Made by a program: the position numbers and the translations under genes
The notes under the pieces: generated by a model
The model's database searches: none
What the model was told of the DNA's origin: nothing
The model's input: the letters and a program-made list of their open reading frames with translations, nothing else
From: Paenibacillus naphthalenovorans
GTDB lineage: Bacteria; Bacillota; Bacilli; Paenibacillales; NBRC-103111
DNA length: 64,000 nucleotides
Direction of reading: 5' to 3'
Assembly: GCF_900099895.1 (NCBI RefSeq)
Contig: NZ_FNDY01000006.1
Coordinates: 62,001 to 126,000 of the forward strand
Shown here: positions 1 through 7,058 of the stretch, one piece after another
How positions within the stretch are numbered: position 1 is the first letter of the stretch
Layout of the letters: each line of letters starts with the position of its first letter

Positions 1-154
1 GGTAGAAGAACAGTCCAAGAAGCAAATTCCATTAGGCCGTTACGGTACCCCGGAAGAATTTGCGAAGGTGGTTGTTTTTCTGGTATCTGACGCCAGCACC
101 TACATGACGGGCAGCTCCATCCTCATTGACGGCGGAATGATTAAATCGATCTAG
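1..154 (+). CDS. SDR-family oxidoreductase, C-terminal end only
   Basis: Only the last 50 codons are inside the window (reading frame from base 2, TAG at 152-154). The visible residues include PLGRYGTPEEFAKVVVFL, then TYMTGSSILIDGG, which is the standard C-terminal signature of classical short-chain dehydrogenases/reductases (FabG-like). The NAD(P)-binding and catalytic parts lie upstream of the window, so substrate cannot be judged. It runs convergently into the GntR regulator with only 8 bases between the stop codons and no visible terminator hairpin. Confidence 0.9.
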   Translation, partial: VEEQSKKQIPLGRYGTPEEFAKVVVFLVSDASTYMTGSSILIDGGMIKSI

Positions 155-162
155 GAAGCTGT

Positions 163-786
163 TTACAGAAAGGATATATGTTCAGATAATAAATTTATTA
201 GTTTTTTGAGTTTATGGATATCGGAAGCATGGTAAGCATCGATGATTTCCTGCATTTCAAAAGGCGCGCTTGTTTCGGGCAAATCTCCGGATTGCAGGAC
301 GAGCCCGAAGGTTTCGGAAAACAGAACAAAAAAGTAAGGATTTTCCAATGATTCCCCTAAACCGGTAATGAAAAACAGCAGGTTTTCCCAGAATGTTTTC
401 CCGCTTAAAACGTTACTATAGCGGACGTGATGTTGAATCGACAGCATAAGAACGGTTTCCGCGCACATGAGGGCGATCTCATAATAATGGCGCAAAGCTT
501 GTGGTTCAAGTTTTTGCCCGATCACCCGGTCAGGGATGAGAAAGGGAGGAGGATCGGATACAAAAGTTCCTTCCCCTTGCTTCGAATCCAGAAAACGGAG
601 CAGCTCCAGCACCCGTATGCCTTCGCGCACAGAGGAACGGCTGACTTGAAGCAGCTCGCTTAACTGCCTTTCGGTGGGCAGCTTGGATCCCGGCTCCAAC
701 TGCTCTGCCTGAATATAATCGGCTATTTGCCTGGCAACTTGCTCGAACATCCGCGGTGAAGCTTTGACATTGTAACTTTTTTTCAT
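163..786 (-). CDS. GntR-family regulator, FadR/FCD type
   Basis: A 207-residue DNA-binding repressor. Residues about 12-80 form a GntR winged helix (LPTERQLSELLQVSRSSVRE, then GEGTFV in the wing). The rest is a helical effector domain of the FCD type, which in this family binds small carboxylates or sugar acids. It is somewhat shorter than the usual 220-240 residues. It is divergent from the UxaA/TctCBA/LarA-like operon starting at 911. The 124-bp gap holds a GGTCGGACC palindrome resembling the FadR operator core, so it most likely represses that operon. The start is ATG at 786-784, with GGGGT upstream as a modest ribosome binding site. The ligand is unknown and the link to the operon is inferred. 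Confidence 0.9.
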   Translation of the reverse strand: MKKSYNVKASPRMFEQVARQIADYIQAEQLEPGSKLPTERQLSELLQVSRSSVREGIRVLELLRFLDSKQGEGTFVSDPPPFLIPDRVIGQKLEPQALRHYYEIALMCAETVLMLSIQHHVRYSNVLSGKTFWENLLFFITGLGESLENPYFFVLFSETFGLVLQSGDLPETSAPFEMQEIIDAYHASDIHKLKKLINLLSEHISFL

Positions 787-858
787 ATCGACATTACCCC
801 GTCATATTAATGTAAATATAATACCATTGAATTGGATTTAATCCCACATGTCATTCTT

Positions 859-887
859 TTGTTCATTCATAGGTCGGACCATCATAA
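859..887 (+). promoter_or_regulatory. Candidate sigma-A promoter with FadR-like operator in the spacer
   Basis: TTGTTC at 859-864 and TCATAA at 882-887 are separated by 17 bp and could be the -35 and -10 of the operon starting at 911. The spacer contains AGGTCGGACCA (871-881), whose core GGTC-G-GACC is a perfect palindrome and resembles the TGGTCNGACCA core of FadR-subfamily operators. A repressor bound here would block RNA polymerase. The promoter hexamers are only moderate matches, so the exact start is uncertain. Confidence 0.5.
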
Positions 888-910
888 ATTATTCAGATAG
901 GAGTAGGCGT

Positions 911-1231
911 ATGGACGATGTAAAGCTTGCCGCAAGCCATGAAGAGAAAGCAGCGCTTGTCATAGACCCGAAAGACAACACAGCTGTTGCTTTGACGGAT
1001 TTGAGCAAAGGAGATCTTTGCATAGTCAGAAAAGAGAACCGGGAGGAATCGATTGTTGTTCTTGAGGATATCCCCTTTGGTCACAAAATCGCTTTGCAGC
1101 CCATTGGCCGGGACGAAAGCGTTTATAAGTACGGCGAGGAAATCGGGAAAATGAAAGTTCCGGTTCCAAAAGGCGGTTGGATACACAGCCACAATATGTA
1201 TTGCGAAAGGGGAATGAAGCATGGCCGATAA
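911..1231 (+). CDS. UxaA-type SAF-domain protein (small dehydratase subunit)
   Basis: A 106-residue protein matching the N-terminal SAF domain of the altronate/galactarate dehydratase (UxaA) family. Visible family features are DNTAVALTDLSKGD near the start, the VLEDIPFGHKIAL core and the C-terminal GWIHSHNM motif. ATG 911 is chosen because ATAGGAG lies just upstream and the domain begins immediately after it. In UxaA of enteric bacteria this domain is fused to the catalytic part; here it is a separate chain overlapping the next gene by 11 bases, an arrangement known for several UxaA-family two-subunit enzymes. It presumably forms a hydro-lyase with that partner. The substrate, probably a hydroxy acid or sugar acid, is inferred. 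Confidence 0.85.
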   Translation: MDDVKLAASHEEKAALVIDPKDNTAVALTDLSKGDLCIVRKENREESIVVLEDIPFGHKIALQPIGRDESVYKYGEEIGKMKVPVPKGGWIHSHNMYCERGMKHGR

Positions 1232-2390
1232 GTTTATGGGGTATTGGAGAAAAGACGGGTCCGTAGGGGTTCGCAACTTGATTGCGATCATCCCATCTGT
1301 CTTCTGCTCCGCGAAAGTGGCTGAAAGGATTGCCTATCAGGTGCCTGGAAGCGTTTACTTTCGTCATCCCGTCGGCTGCAGCCAGGTTGGCGAGGATTTG
1401 GAGATTACCGCAAGAACATTGATTCAAATTGGAAGAAATCCTAATTTTTCCGGCGTCGTTGTAGTGGGTTTGGGTTGCGAACGTTTTAGTCCCTACGAGT
1501 TGGCGGAGGGGATAGCCCCGGCACAAAAGATGTTGGAGACCGTGGTCATCCAAAAGGAAGGAGACTCTCTGGCAGCGATCCAGAAGGGCGTTAAATACGC
1601 CAGGAAAATGCAGCAAATGGCCTCCAGACAGCAGAGGGAGGAAGCGGATGTCAGTCATTTGATGATCGGTCTGAATTGCGGGGGGTCTGATATGACATCG
1701 GGATTGGTCGCAAATCCTGCATTAGGCATTGCCTCCGATATGCTGGTATCCCAAGGAGGCTCCTCTATTCTTGCTGAAATTACCGAGCTTCTCGGTACAG
1801 AGCATATTTTGGCGAGAAGAGCCGTGAATGAGCAAGTAGCGCAGGAGATCAAGGAGATCGTCTCCCGTACGGAAAAAAAGCTTGAGCGGCAGACTCGCGA
1901 GTCCAGCAATGTGAAGAGGACTCATCTTATTTCGACAGGAAATTATGACGGAGGATTGTCCAGTGTCGTGGAAAAATCATTGGGCAGTATGAAAAAGTCC
2001 GGGAATGCCCCGTTTAGCGGTACGATTCAGTATGCCGAAACGCCGAAAGTGAAGGGGCTTTTGCTGATGGATTCTCCCGGGCACGACGGGGAGGTCAGCA
2101 CCGGGCAGGTAGCGGCGGGAGCGCAGATGATTGTATTCCCGACCGGCAGAGGGACGCCGACGGGATTTCCGGGCGTTCCCGTACTGAAAATTACAGGCAA
2201 CCCCAAAACCTATGAAAAGATGAAAGAAAATATAGATATCAACGCGGGTGAAGTATTGCTTGGCAAAAAGACGCTGCAGCAAATGGGAGAAGAAATTTAC
2301 CGCGAAATTCTCGAGGTGGCCTCCGGAAAAATGGTCAAGGCGGAAATTTTGGGGCATGATGAGCAGTTTTGCATTACCAGAATGACTTAA
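1221..2390 (+). CDS. UxaA-family dehydratase, large subunit
   Basis: A 389-residue protein of the altronate/galactarate dehydratase C-terminal family. It starts with the typical GYWRKDGSVGVRN, and carries the conserved Cys motifs HPVGCSQ, GLGCE and LNCGGSD, and a STGNYDGGLS segment that corresponds to the region around the iron site in UxaA relatives. The family uses Fe(II) to dehydrate sugar acids to 2-keto-3-deoxy acids. It overlaps the SAF subunit by 11 bases, so the two are translationally coupled, and precedes a tripartite tricarboxylate transporter, suggesting that the transported acid is the substrate. Relatives with this split form also include sulfolactate lyase (SuyAB), so a sulfonate or other hydroxy acid cannot be excluded. 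Confidence 0.85.
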   Translation: MADKFMGYWRKDGSVGVRNLIAIIPSVFCSAKVAERIAYQVPGSVYFRHPVGCSQVGEDLEITARTLIQIGRNPNFSGVVVVGLGCERFSPYELAEGIAPAQKMLETVVIQKEGDSLAAIQKGVKYARKMQQMASRQQREEADVSHLMIGLNCGGSDMTSGLVANPALGIASDMLVSQGGSSILAEITELLGTEHILARRAVNEQVAQEIKEIVSRTEKKLERQTRESSNVKRTHLISTGNYDGGLSSVVEKSLGSMKKSGNAPFSGTIQYAETPKVKGLLLMDSPGHDGEVSTGQVAAGAQMIVFPTGRGTPTGFPGVPVLKITGNPKTYEKMKENIDINAGEVLLGKKTLQQMGEEIYREILEVASGKMVKAEILGHDEQFCITRMT

Positions 2391-2415
2391 TTTTAAAATT
2401 AGGAAAGCAGGGTGA

Positions 2416-3435
2416 ATGGCTGTGAAAAAATGGATTAACCTGTCTTTGGCGGTCATTTTAACGTTAGCGCTTACATCTTGTGGCGGAGGCGGAAGCCAAT
2501 CATCTTCCGTCCAAGGTTCATCCCCGGATCCGGAACCGCAAAAGGAAAAATGGCCGGATAAGCCGATCAATCTGATCATTGCTTATGCGGCCGGCGGCGG
2601 TACGGACGTCGGAGCGCGCATGCTTATGCCTTACGTGGAAAAAGAGCTCGGCGTGCCGATCAATATCATAAATAAGCCCGGCGGCGGCGGTTGGATCGGT
2701 TGGACGGAGCTGGCGAATGCCAAGCCGGACGGCTATACCATCGGGTATATTAATACCCCAAACCTGATGACGGGTTACCTGGATCCAAAGCAAAAACGCA
2801 AGGAGAATCTGAAAAGCTTCGCCCCGATCGCTAACCATGTTACGGATCCTGGGGCCATCGCCATCCGCAGAGATGAGAACCGTTTTACGGATATCAAAGG
2901 TTTAATTGAATACGCCAGGAATAATGAATTAACCGCCACTTCTACCGGAGTGGGTAGCGATGATCATTATGCCATATTGAAAATGAATAAGGCCTTGGGC
3001 ACCAAATTCACGGCCGTGCATACCAAAGGAGCCGCAGAAAGCCAGACCGGAGTGATCGGCGGTCATGTGGATGTTTTATTCGCGAATGTCGGGGAAGTCA
3101 CGTCGCTTCATAACAGCGGCGAGATCAAGGTCGTGGCCGTGATGGCCGAAAAACGTTCCCCCTTCTTGTCCGATATTCCGACATTGGAGGAAAGCGGATT
3201 CAGCGGGATTATTTCCGGTTCCGCCCGGGGAATTGCCGCTCCGAAGGACATCGATCCGCATAAGCTGGAAATTTTACGTGCGGCATTGGAAAAAGGCATC
3301 AAAAATCAGGAACAGATCGATAAGCAAGGCCAATCCGGCCTTCAAGTGGACTATAAAGACGGAAAAGATTATATGGATCTGTTGGAAAAAGATGAGCAGG
3401 ATGTGCTTGCATTAAGAGATTTACTTGGATGGTAA
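2416..3435 (+). CDS. tctC: Tripartite tricarboxylate transporter substrate-binding lipoprotein
   Basis: A 339-residue extracytoplasmic binding protein of the TctC/BugT family. It has a lipoprotein signal with lipobox LTSC at about residue 20, a Gly-rich linker, and the conserved WPDKPINLIIAYAAGGGTD start of the mature fold, followed by NKPGGGG, the family's first ligand loop. It delivers a carboxylate to the TctA/TctB membrane pair encoded directly downstream. ATG 2416 is used, though the in-frame GTG at 2422 is also possible with the preceding GGGTGA. Bug-type proteins bind diverse acids, so the ligand cannot be read from the sequence. Confidence 0.9.
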   Translation: MAVKKWINLSLAVILTLALTSCGGGGSQSSSVQGSSPDPEPQKEKWPDKPINLIIAYAAGGGTDVGARMLMPYVEKELGVPINIINKPGGGGWIGWTELANAKPDGYTIGYINTPNLMTGYLDPKQKRKENLKSFAPIANHVTDPGAIAIRRDENRFTDIKGLIEYARNNELTATSTGVGSDDHYAILKMNKALGTKFTAVHTKGAAESQTGVIGGHVDVLFANVGEVTSLHNSGEIKVVAVMAEKRSPFLSDIPTLEESGFSGIISGSARGIAAPKDIDPHKLEILRAALEKGIKNQEQIDKQGQSGLQVDYKDGKDYMDLLEKDEQDVLALRDLLGW

Positions 3436-3508
3436 TCCCCCTTCAGTTGGAACGATAGTGTCACTGTCAGGTCAATCCTCGCTGGCCAAATCAAAGGAGA
3501 CAAAGGAC

Positions 3509-3967
3509 GTGAGAGAATTGAAAAATGCAGGCGTTTGGGTCGGTTTGGTCATTCTCATTATTGCCGGCACCCTCTTTTGGCAGTCATTATCCTATGACTA
3601 TTACAGCAATTATGGACCGGGTCCCGGATTATTGCCCCTTTGGCTGAGCGGATTTTTAATCCTTCTTTCCTTGTTGTATATTGTGGAATCGATTCGAAAA
3701 GAAAGGATCAAATTAAGTGACATTTTTCCTAAAGGTGCGGGATTAAGGAAAGTGGCTTCGATATTTGCGGCCTTCATCGTGTTTCTGATTATAATACCCT
3801 ACACAGGCTATACCATCGCGAGCATTGTCATGCTGTTCATATTGTTTTTCAGGGAATATAAGTGGTATTGGGGATTAGGCATTTCGGTGGCGGTAACATT
3901 GGCGATCTTTTATGTCTTCCAATCGTTATTAAACGTTCCCCTGCCTGAAAATGTATTCGGGTTATAA
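3509..3967 (+). CDS. tctB: Tripartite tricarboxylate transporter small membrane subunit
   Basis: A 152-residue membrane protein with four predicted hydrophobic segments and the family motif GPGPGLLPLW after the first segment, typical of TctB. It is the small integral subunit of the TctCBA secondary carboxylate importer. The open frame extends upstream to 3425, but GTG 3509 is preferred because AAAGGAG lies 9 bases before it and the predicted protein then begins directly before the first membrane helix. The longer version would overlap the end of tctC and add an unrelated polar extension. Confidence 0.88.
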   Translation: MRELKNAGVWVGLVILIIAGTLFWQSLSYDYYSNYGPGPGLLPLWLSGFLILLSLLYIVESIRKERIKLSDIFPKGAGLRKVASIFAAFIVFLIIIPYTGYTIASIVMLFILFFREYKWYWGLGISVAVTLAIFYVFQSLLNVPLPENVFGL

Positions 3968-3981
3968 AGGGGGAAGCCGCG

Positions 3982-5478
3982 ATGGAATATTTGCTTTCGG
4001 GATTTGAAACAGCTTTCAGTTGGTGGAATTTATTGTATTGTTTCATCGGCGTTACGATCGGGATGCTTGTCGGTGTCCTGCCGGGCCTGGGCCCGACCAC
4101 CGGGACCGCTGTCCTTTTGCCGCTGACGTTTGGCATGGAGCCGATTTCCGCGATTATTATGTTGTCCGGGATTTATTACGGGGCGATGTATGGCGGGACG
4201 ATTACATCCGTATTGATCAACACGCCGGGGGAAGCCGCCTCCGTCATTACATGCCTTGACGGCCATCCGTTGGCCAAGCAAGGCAGGGCGGGAACCGCCT
4301 TGGGTGTGGCCGGAATCGGCTCCTTCATCGGGGGGACGCTGTCCATCATCGGTCTCGCGCTCATTGGACCGCCCATTGCCCGGCTGGCGCTGCAGTTCGG
4401 TCCGCCGGAATTTTTCGCCTTAATGATACTCGGAATGACCATGGTCATCGGCCTGATGGGCAAATCGGTCATCCGCGGCATGATTGCCGCAGTCATCGGG
4501 TTAAATCTTGCCCTGATCGGATTGGATCCGGTAACGGGTGTCGTTCGCTTTTCCTTTGATCGAATGGAATTGATGAACGGCTTTGATTTTGTGCCTTTAG
4601 CCATGGGGCTGTTTGGGATCTCTGAAATTTTGATCAGCGCGGAAAAAAATTTGAAGGCGGAAAAACCGCCGAAGGTCAAAGGGCTTCTGCCGAGGCGGGA
4701 AGAATGGAAGCCGACGATAGCCGCCATTTTGCGTGGAAGCGGACTTGGCTTCATCATCGGTTTGCTCCCGGGGACGAATTCGGTGATTCCGGCGATCTTG
4801 TCGTATTCCCTTGAACAGAAGCTGGCAAAAGATCCGAGCCGCTTCGGGAAAGGGGCGATCGAAGGTGTGGCCGGTCCGGAAACGGCGAACAACTCGTATT
4901 GCGGAGGGGCCCTGATTCCCCTCTTTACCTTGGGGATTCCGAGTTCCCCGGTGATTGCCGTACTCCTTGGAGCGTTTATCATGCATGGTCTGACACCGGG
5001 ACCGCAGCTTTTCCAGAAAAATCCGGACTTCGTATGGGCGGTTATTGCCAGCATGTTTATCGGAAATTTCATACTTTTGATCATGAACCTGCCGATGGCC
5101 GGATTTTGGGCCAAAATTACGATGATACCGTTCAAGCTGCTGTTCCCGATCATTTTGGCGGTGGCGGCCGTAGGGGCATACAGCGTCAGCAACAGTTTGT
5201 TTGATGTGGGTGTCATGGTGGCCTTTGGCATCGTAGGCTACATCTTCAAAAAAGTCGATATCCCGTTGGCGCCTATCGTACTGACGTTCGTTTTGGGGAA
5301 ACTTATGGAAGATGCATTGATGCAGTCGCTGACGATCTATAAAGGAGACTTTTTCGCCTTGTTTACGAGACCTCTTTCCGGCACCCTGCTGATTCTTTCC
5401 ATCGTGATTATGATCCTTAGTATTCTGGCCGGGTTCAAGAAGAAAAAAGAAGCACTATCGTCGGATATTGAAATGTAG
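3982..5478 (+). CDS. tctA: Tripartite tricarboxylate transporter large membrane subunit
   Basis: A 498-residue permease with about a dozen hydrophobic segments. The TctA signature GVLPGLGPTTGTAVLLPLTF occurs near residue 35, and a second repeat-like motif (FIIGLLPGTNSVIPAILSY) lies near residue 255, reflecting the internal duplication of this family. YGGTITSVLINTPGEA is another hallmark. It forms the ion-coupled importer with TctB, fed by the TctC lipoprotein. It is 14 bases after tctB and has a GGGGGAA ribosome binding site. The substrate is probably the acid handled by the adjacent UxaA-like and LarA-like enzymes. Confidence 0.92.
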   Translation: MEYLLSGFETAFSWWNLLYCFIGVTIGMLVGVLPGLGPTTGTAVLLPLTFGMEPISAIIMLSGIYYGAMYGGTITSVLINTPGEAASVITCLDGHPLAKQGRAGTALGVAGIGSFIGGTLSIIGLALIGPPIARLALQFGPPEFFALMILGMTMVIGLMGKSVIRGMIAAVIGLNLALIGLDPVTGVVRFSFDRMELMNGFDFVPLAMGLFGISEILISAEKNLKAEKPPKVKGLLPRREEWKPTIAAILRGSGLGFIIGLLPGTNSVIPAILSYSLEQKLAKDPSRFGKGAIEGVAGPETANNSYCGGALIPLFTLGIPSSPVIAVLLGAFIMHGLTPGPQLFQKNPDFVWAVIASMFIGNFILLIMNLPMAGFWAKITMIPFKLLFPIILAVAAVGAYSVSNSLFDVGVMVAFGIVGYIFKKVDIPLAPIVLTFVLGKLMEDALMQSLTIYKGDFFALFTRPLSGTLLILSIVIMILSILAGFKKKKEALSSDIEM

Positions 5479-5504
5479 GCTAACGATATTAGGAGGAGAA
5501 AAGC

Positions 5505-6785
5505 ATGTCGATTAAAGCAGCTTCAATTAAACTTTATCCGATTCAGGTTCATTCCCAGACTCCGGTTGTCGGCGATATTTCACAATCGATAGAGCAGGCC
5601 GTAGAAAACATACTGCAAAACGACCGTTCCCGGCGTTTGAAGCCGGGAGCGTCGATCGCGGTAACGGCCGGAAGCCGCGGGATTGCCAATTATGCAGACA
5701 TTTTGCGGAAGGTAGTGAGCGTACTTCAGTCCAAAGGATATCTCCCATTTGTCTTTTCGGCCATGGGCAGCCACGGGCGCGGGGAAGCCGAGGGGCAAAA
5801 AGAAGTATTGGACAGCATGGGAATTAAAGAAGAGGCTCTGGGCTGTCGGGTTTCCTGCTCCAGGGATGTGCAGTTGATCGACGAGTTTGAAGCGTTTGGA
5901 CGGCAAATTCCGGTTTATTGTGCGAAAGAAGCGTTCGAGGCGGACGGGGTTGTGGTCGTGAATCGGATCAAACCGCATACCTCGTTTCGGGGTGACTACG
6001 AAAGCGGTTTGTTAAAGATGATGACGGTTGGCATGGGACGGGCGAAGGGAGCCGACATGTTCCACAGCCTTGGCGCCGGTCACCTGGCCGATATGATTCC
6101 TTTGATCGGCGGACGCATATTGGAGCATGCCCCGATCATCGGCGGGATTGGCGTCGTAGAGAATGCGAAAGAGCAAACGGCAATCGTGGAAGGCATACCT
6201 TATGACCGGATCTTTGAAAGGGAGAAGGTTCTTTTGGCACAAGCGAAAAGCTTTATGCCAAGCCTCCCTGCCGATCAGGCAGATTTGCTTATTGTCGGAG
6301 AAATGGGGAAAAATTTCAGCGGTACCGGGATGGATACGAACATCATCGGCCGGCTTCGTATTCAGGGCGTACCGGAACCGCAAAAACCTTACTTCACCTA
6401 TATCGGAGTACTCCGTTTATCCGAACCGTCCCACGGCAATGCCACGGGGATTGGGCTTGCCGATTTGACAACGGAAGCGCTGGTGAAGGAAATGGATAAA
6501 ACGGCTACTTATTTGAATTGCGCAACAAGCGGTTTCGTGATTCGGGCGGCTGTTCCGATGACATTTGCCGATGACCGGGCGCTTGTTGACGGGGCATTAC
6601 AAATGCTGCGGGTCGATGATGCGGCCAAGCTGCGTATGATGGTAATCCGGAATACCCTTCATATCGAACATCTGTGGGTAACCGAAGCCATTTATGAGGA
6701 GATCAAAAATCAGCCACATATCGAGTTAAATCATGAGCCCAAGTTTCTTCAATTCGATGAACTGGGCAATTGGATTTGGGAATAG
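5505..6785 (+). CDS. LarA-like protein, probable nickel-pincer cofactor-dependent isomerase
   Basis: A 426-residue protein related to the lactate racemase LarA (DUF2088 N-terminal domain). Visible landmarks are TAGSRGI (54-60), AMGSHGRGEAEG with His90, NRIKPHTSFRG with His158, then Lys171 and His187. By comparison with L. plantarum LarA as I recall it (His108, His174, cofactor-linked Lys184, His200), the Lys-to-His spacing of 16 is identical. Such proteins epimerise or racemise 2-hydroxy acids using a nickel-pincer nucleotide. It is the last gene of the UxaA/TctCBA operon (AGGAGG ribosome binding site), so it may invert the stereocentre of the imported acid before dehydration. No larB, larC or larE genes for the cofactor are in the window. 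Assignment to the superfamily is fairly firm; the reaction is inferred. Confidence 0.75.
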   Translation: MSIKAASIKLYPIQVHSQTPVVGDISQSIEQAVENILQNDRSRRLKPGASIAVTAGSRGIANYADILRKVVSVLQSKGYLPFVFSAMGSHGRGEAEGQKEVLDSMGIKEEALGCRVSCSRDVQLIDEFEAFGRQIPVYCAKEAFEADGVVVVNRIKPHTSFRGDYESGLLKMMTVGMGRAKGADMFHSLGAGHLADMIPLIGGRILEHAPIIGGIGVVENAKEQTAIVEGIPYDRIFEREKVLLAQAKSFMPSLPADQADLLIVGEMGKNFSGTGMDTNIIGRLRIQGVPEPQKPYFTYIGVLRLSEPSHGNATGIGLADLTTEALVKEMDKTATYLNCATSGFVIRAAVPMTFADDRALVDGALQMLRVDDAAKLRMMVIRNTLHIEHLWVTEAIYEEIKNQPHIELNHEPKFLQFDELGNWIWE

Positions 6786-6790
6786 GAACG

Positions 6791-6850
6791 GGCATCCCGT
6801 TAACCGTACAAATAGGGAACTGGAGGAAGTGGGACGGTTAACGGGATGCC
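6791..6850. repeat. Perfect 17-bp inverted repeat after the LarA-like gene
   Basis: GGCATCCCGTTAACCGT at 6791-6807 is repeated as its exact reverse complement at 6834-6850, with a 26-nt loop, beginning six bases after the stop codon. As RNA it would form a very stable stem. There is no U-tract directly after it, so it may protect the 3' end of the message or act as an atypical terminator. Confidence 0.7.
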
Positions 6851-6896
6851 TTATCCAAGCCTCGTTTTATTGGTCTTACCATCATAATAAAAACTG

Positions 6897-7020
6897 AATA
6901 CAGTATTAATTGTTGGATGCAGCCTTTTTTATCAATTTAATCAATTTATTTTATTGCAAAATATACTTTTGACCTGTGAGTCAGAAGTATATTTTTTTTG
7001 GATACGGAATACTGTATACA
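6897..7020. promoter_or_regulatory. Two AATACWGTATW boxes, candidate GntR/FCD operators
   Basis: AATACAGTATT (6897-6907, perfect palindrome around the central A) and AATACTGTATA (7008-7018) lie 111 bp apart upstream of the CoA-transferase gene. The second overlaps TGTATACA (7013-7020), a palindrome of the kind bound by FCD-type GntR regulators. The regulator encoded at 12655, at the far end of this operon, is the natural candidate. Binding is inferred. Confidence 0.45.
6958..6999 (+). terminator. Terminator-like hairpin between modules 1 and 2
   Basis: AAAATATACTT pairs with AAGTATATTTT, extended inside by TGAC/GTCA around a CTGTGA loop, and is followed by a run of T. It probably ends the preceding operon. 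It sits between the two AATACWGTATW boxes and 60 bases before the next start codon, so it could also act in the leader of the CoA-transferase operon. The rest of the 273-bp gap holds nothing else I recognise. Confidence 0.65.
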
Positions 7021-7058
7021 AAAAGAATTTTTTAACATTTTGAGGAGAGGTGATTTTG

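Noticed and set aside
4176-5231. Long open frame on the minus strand (351 codons) inside the tctA gene
   Set aside because: It lies fully antisense to a well-supported permease gene, and its translation is Pro/Ser/Met-rich with no family features.
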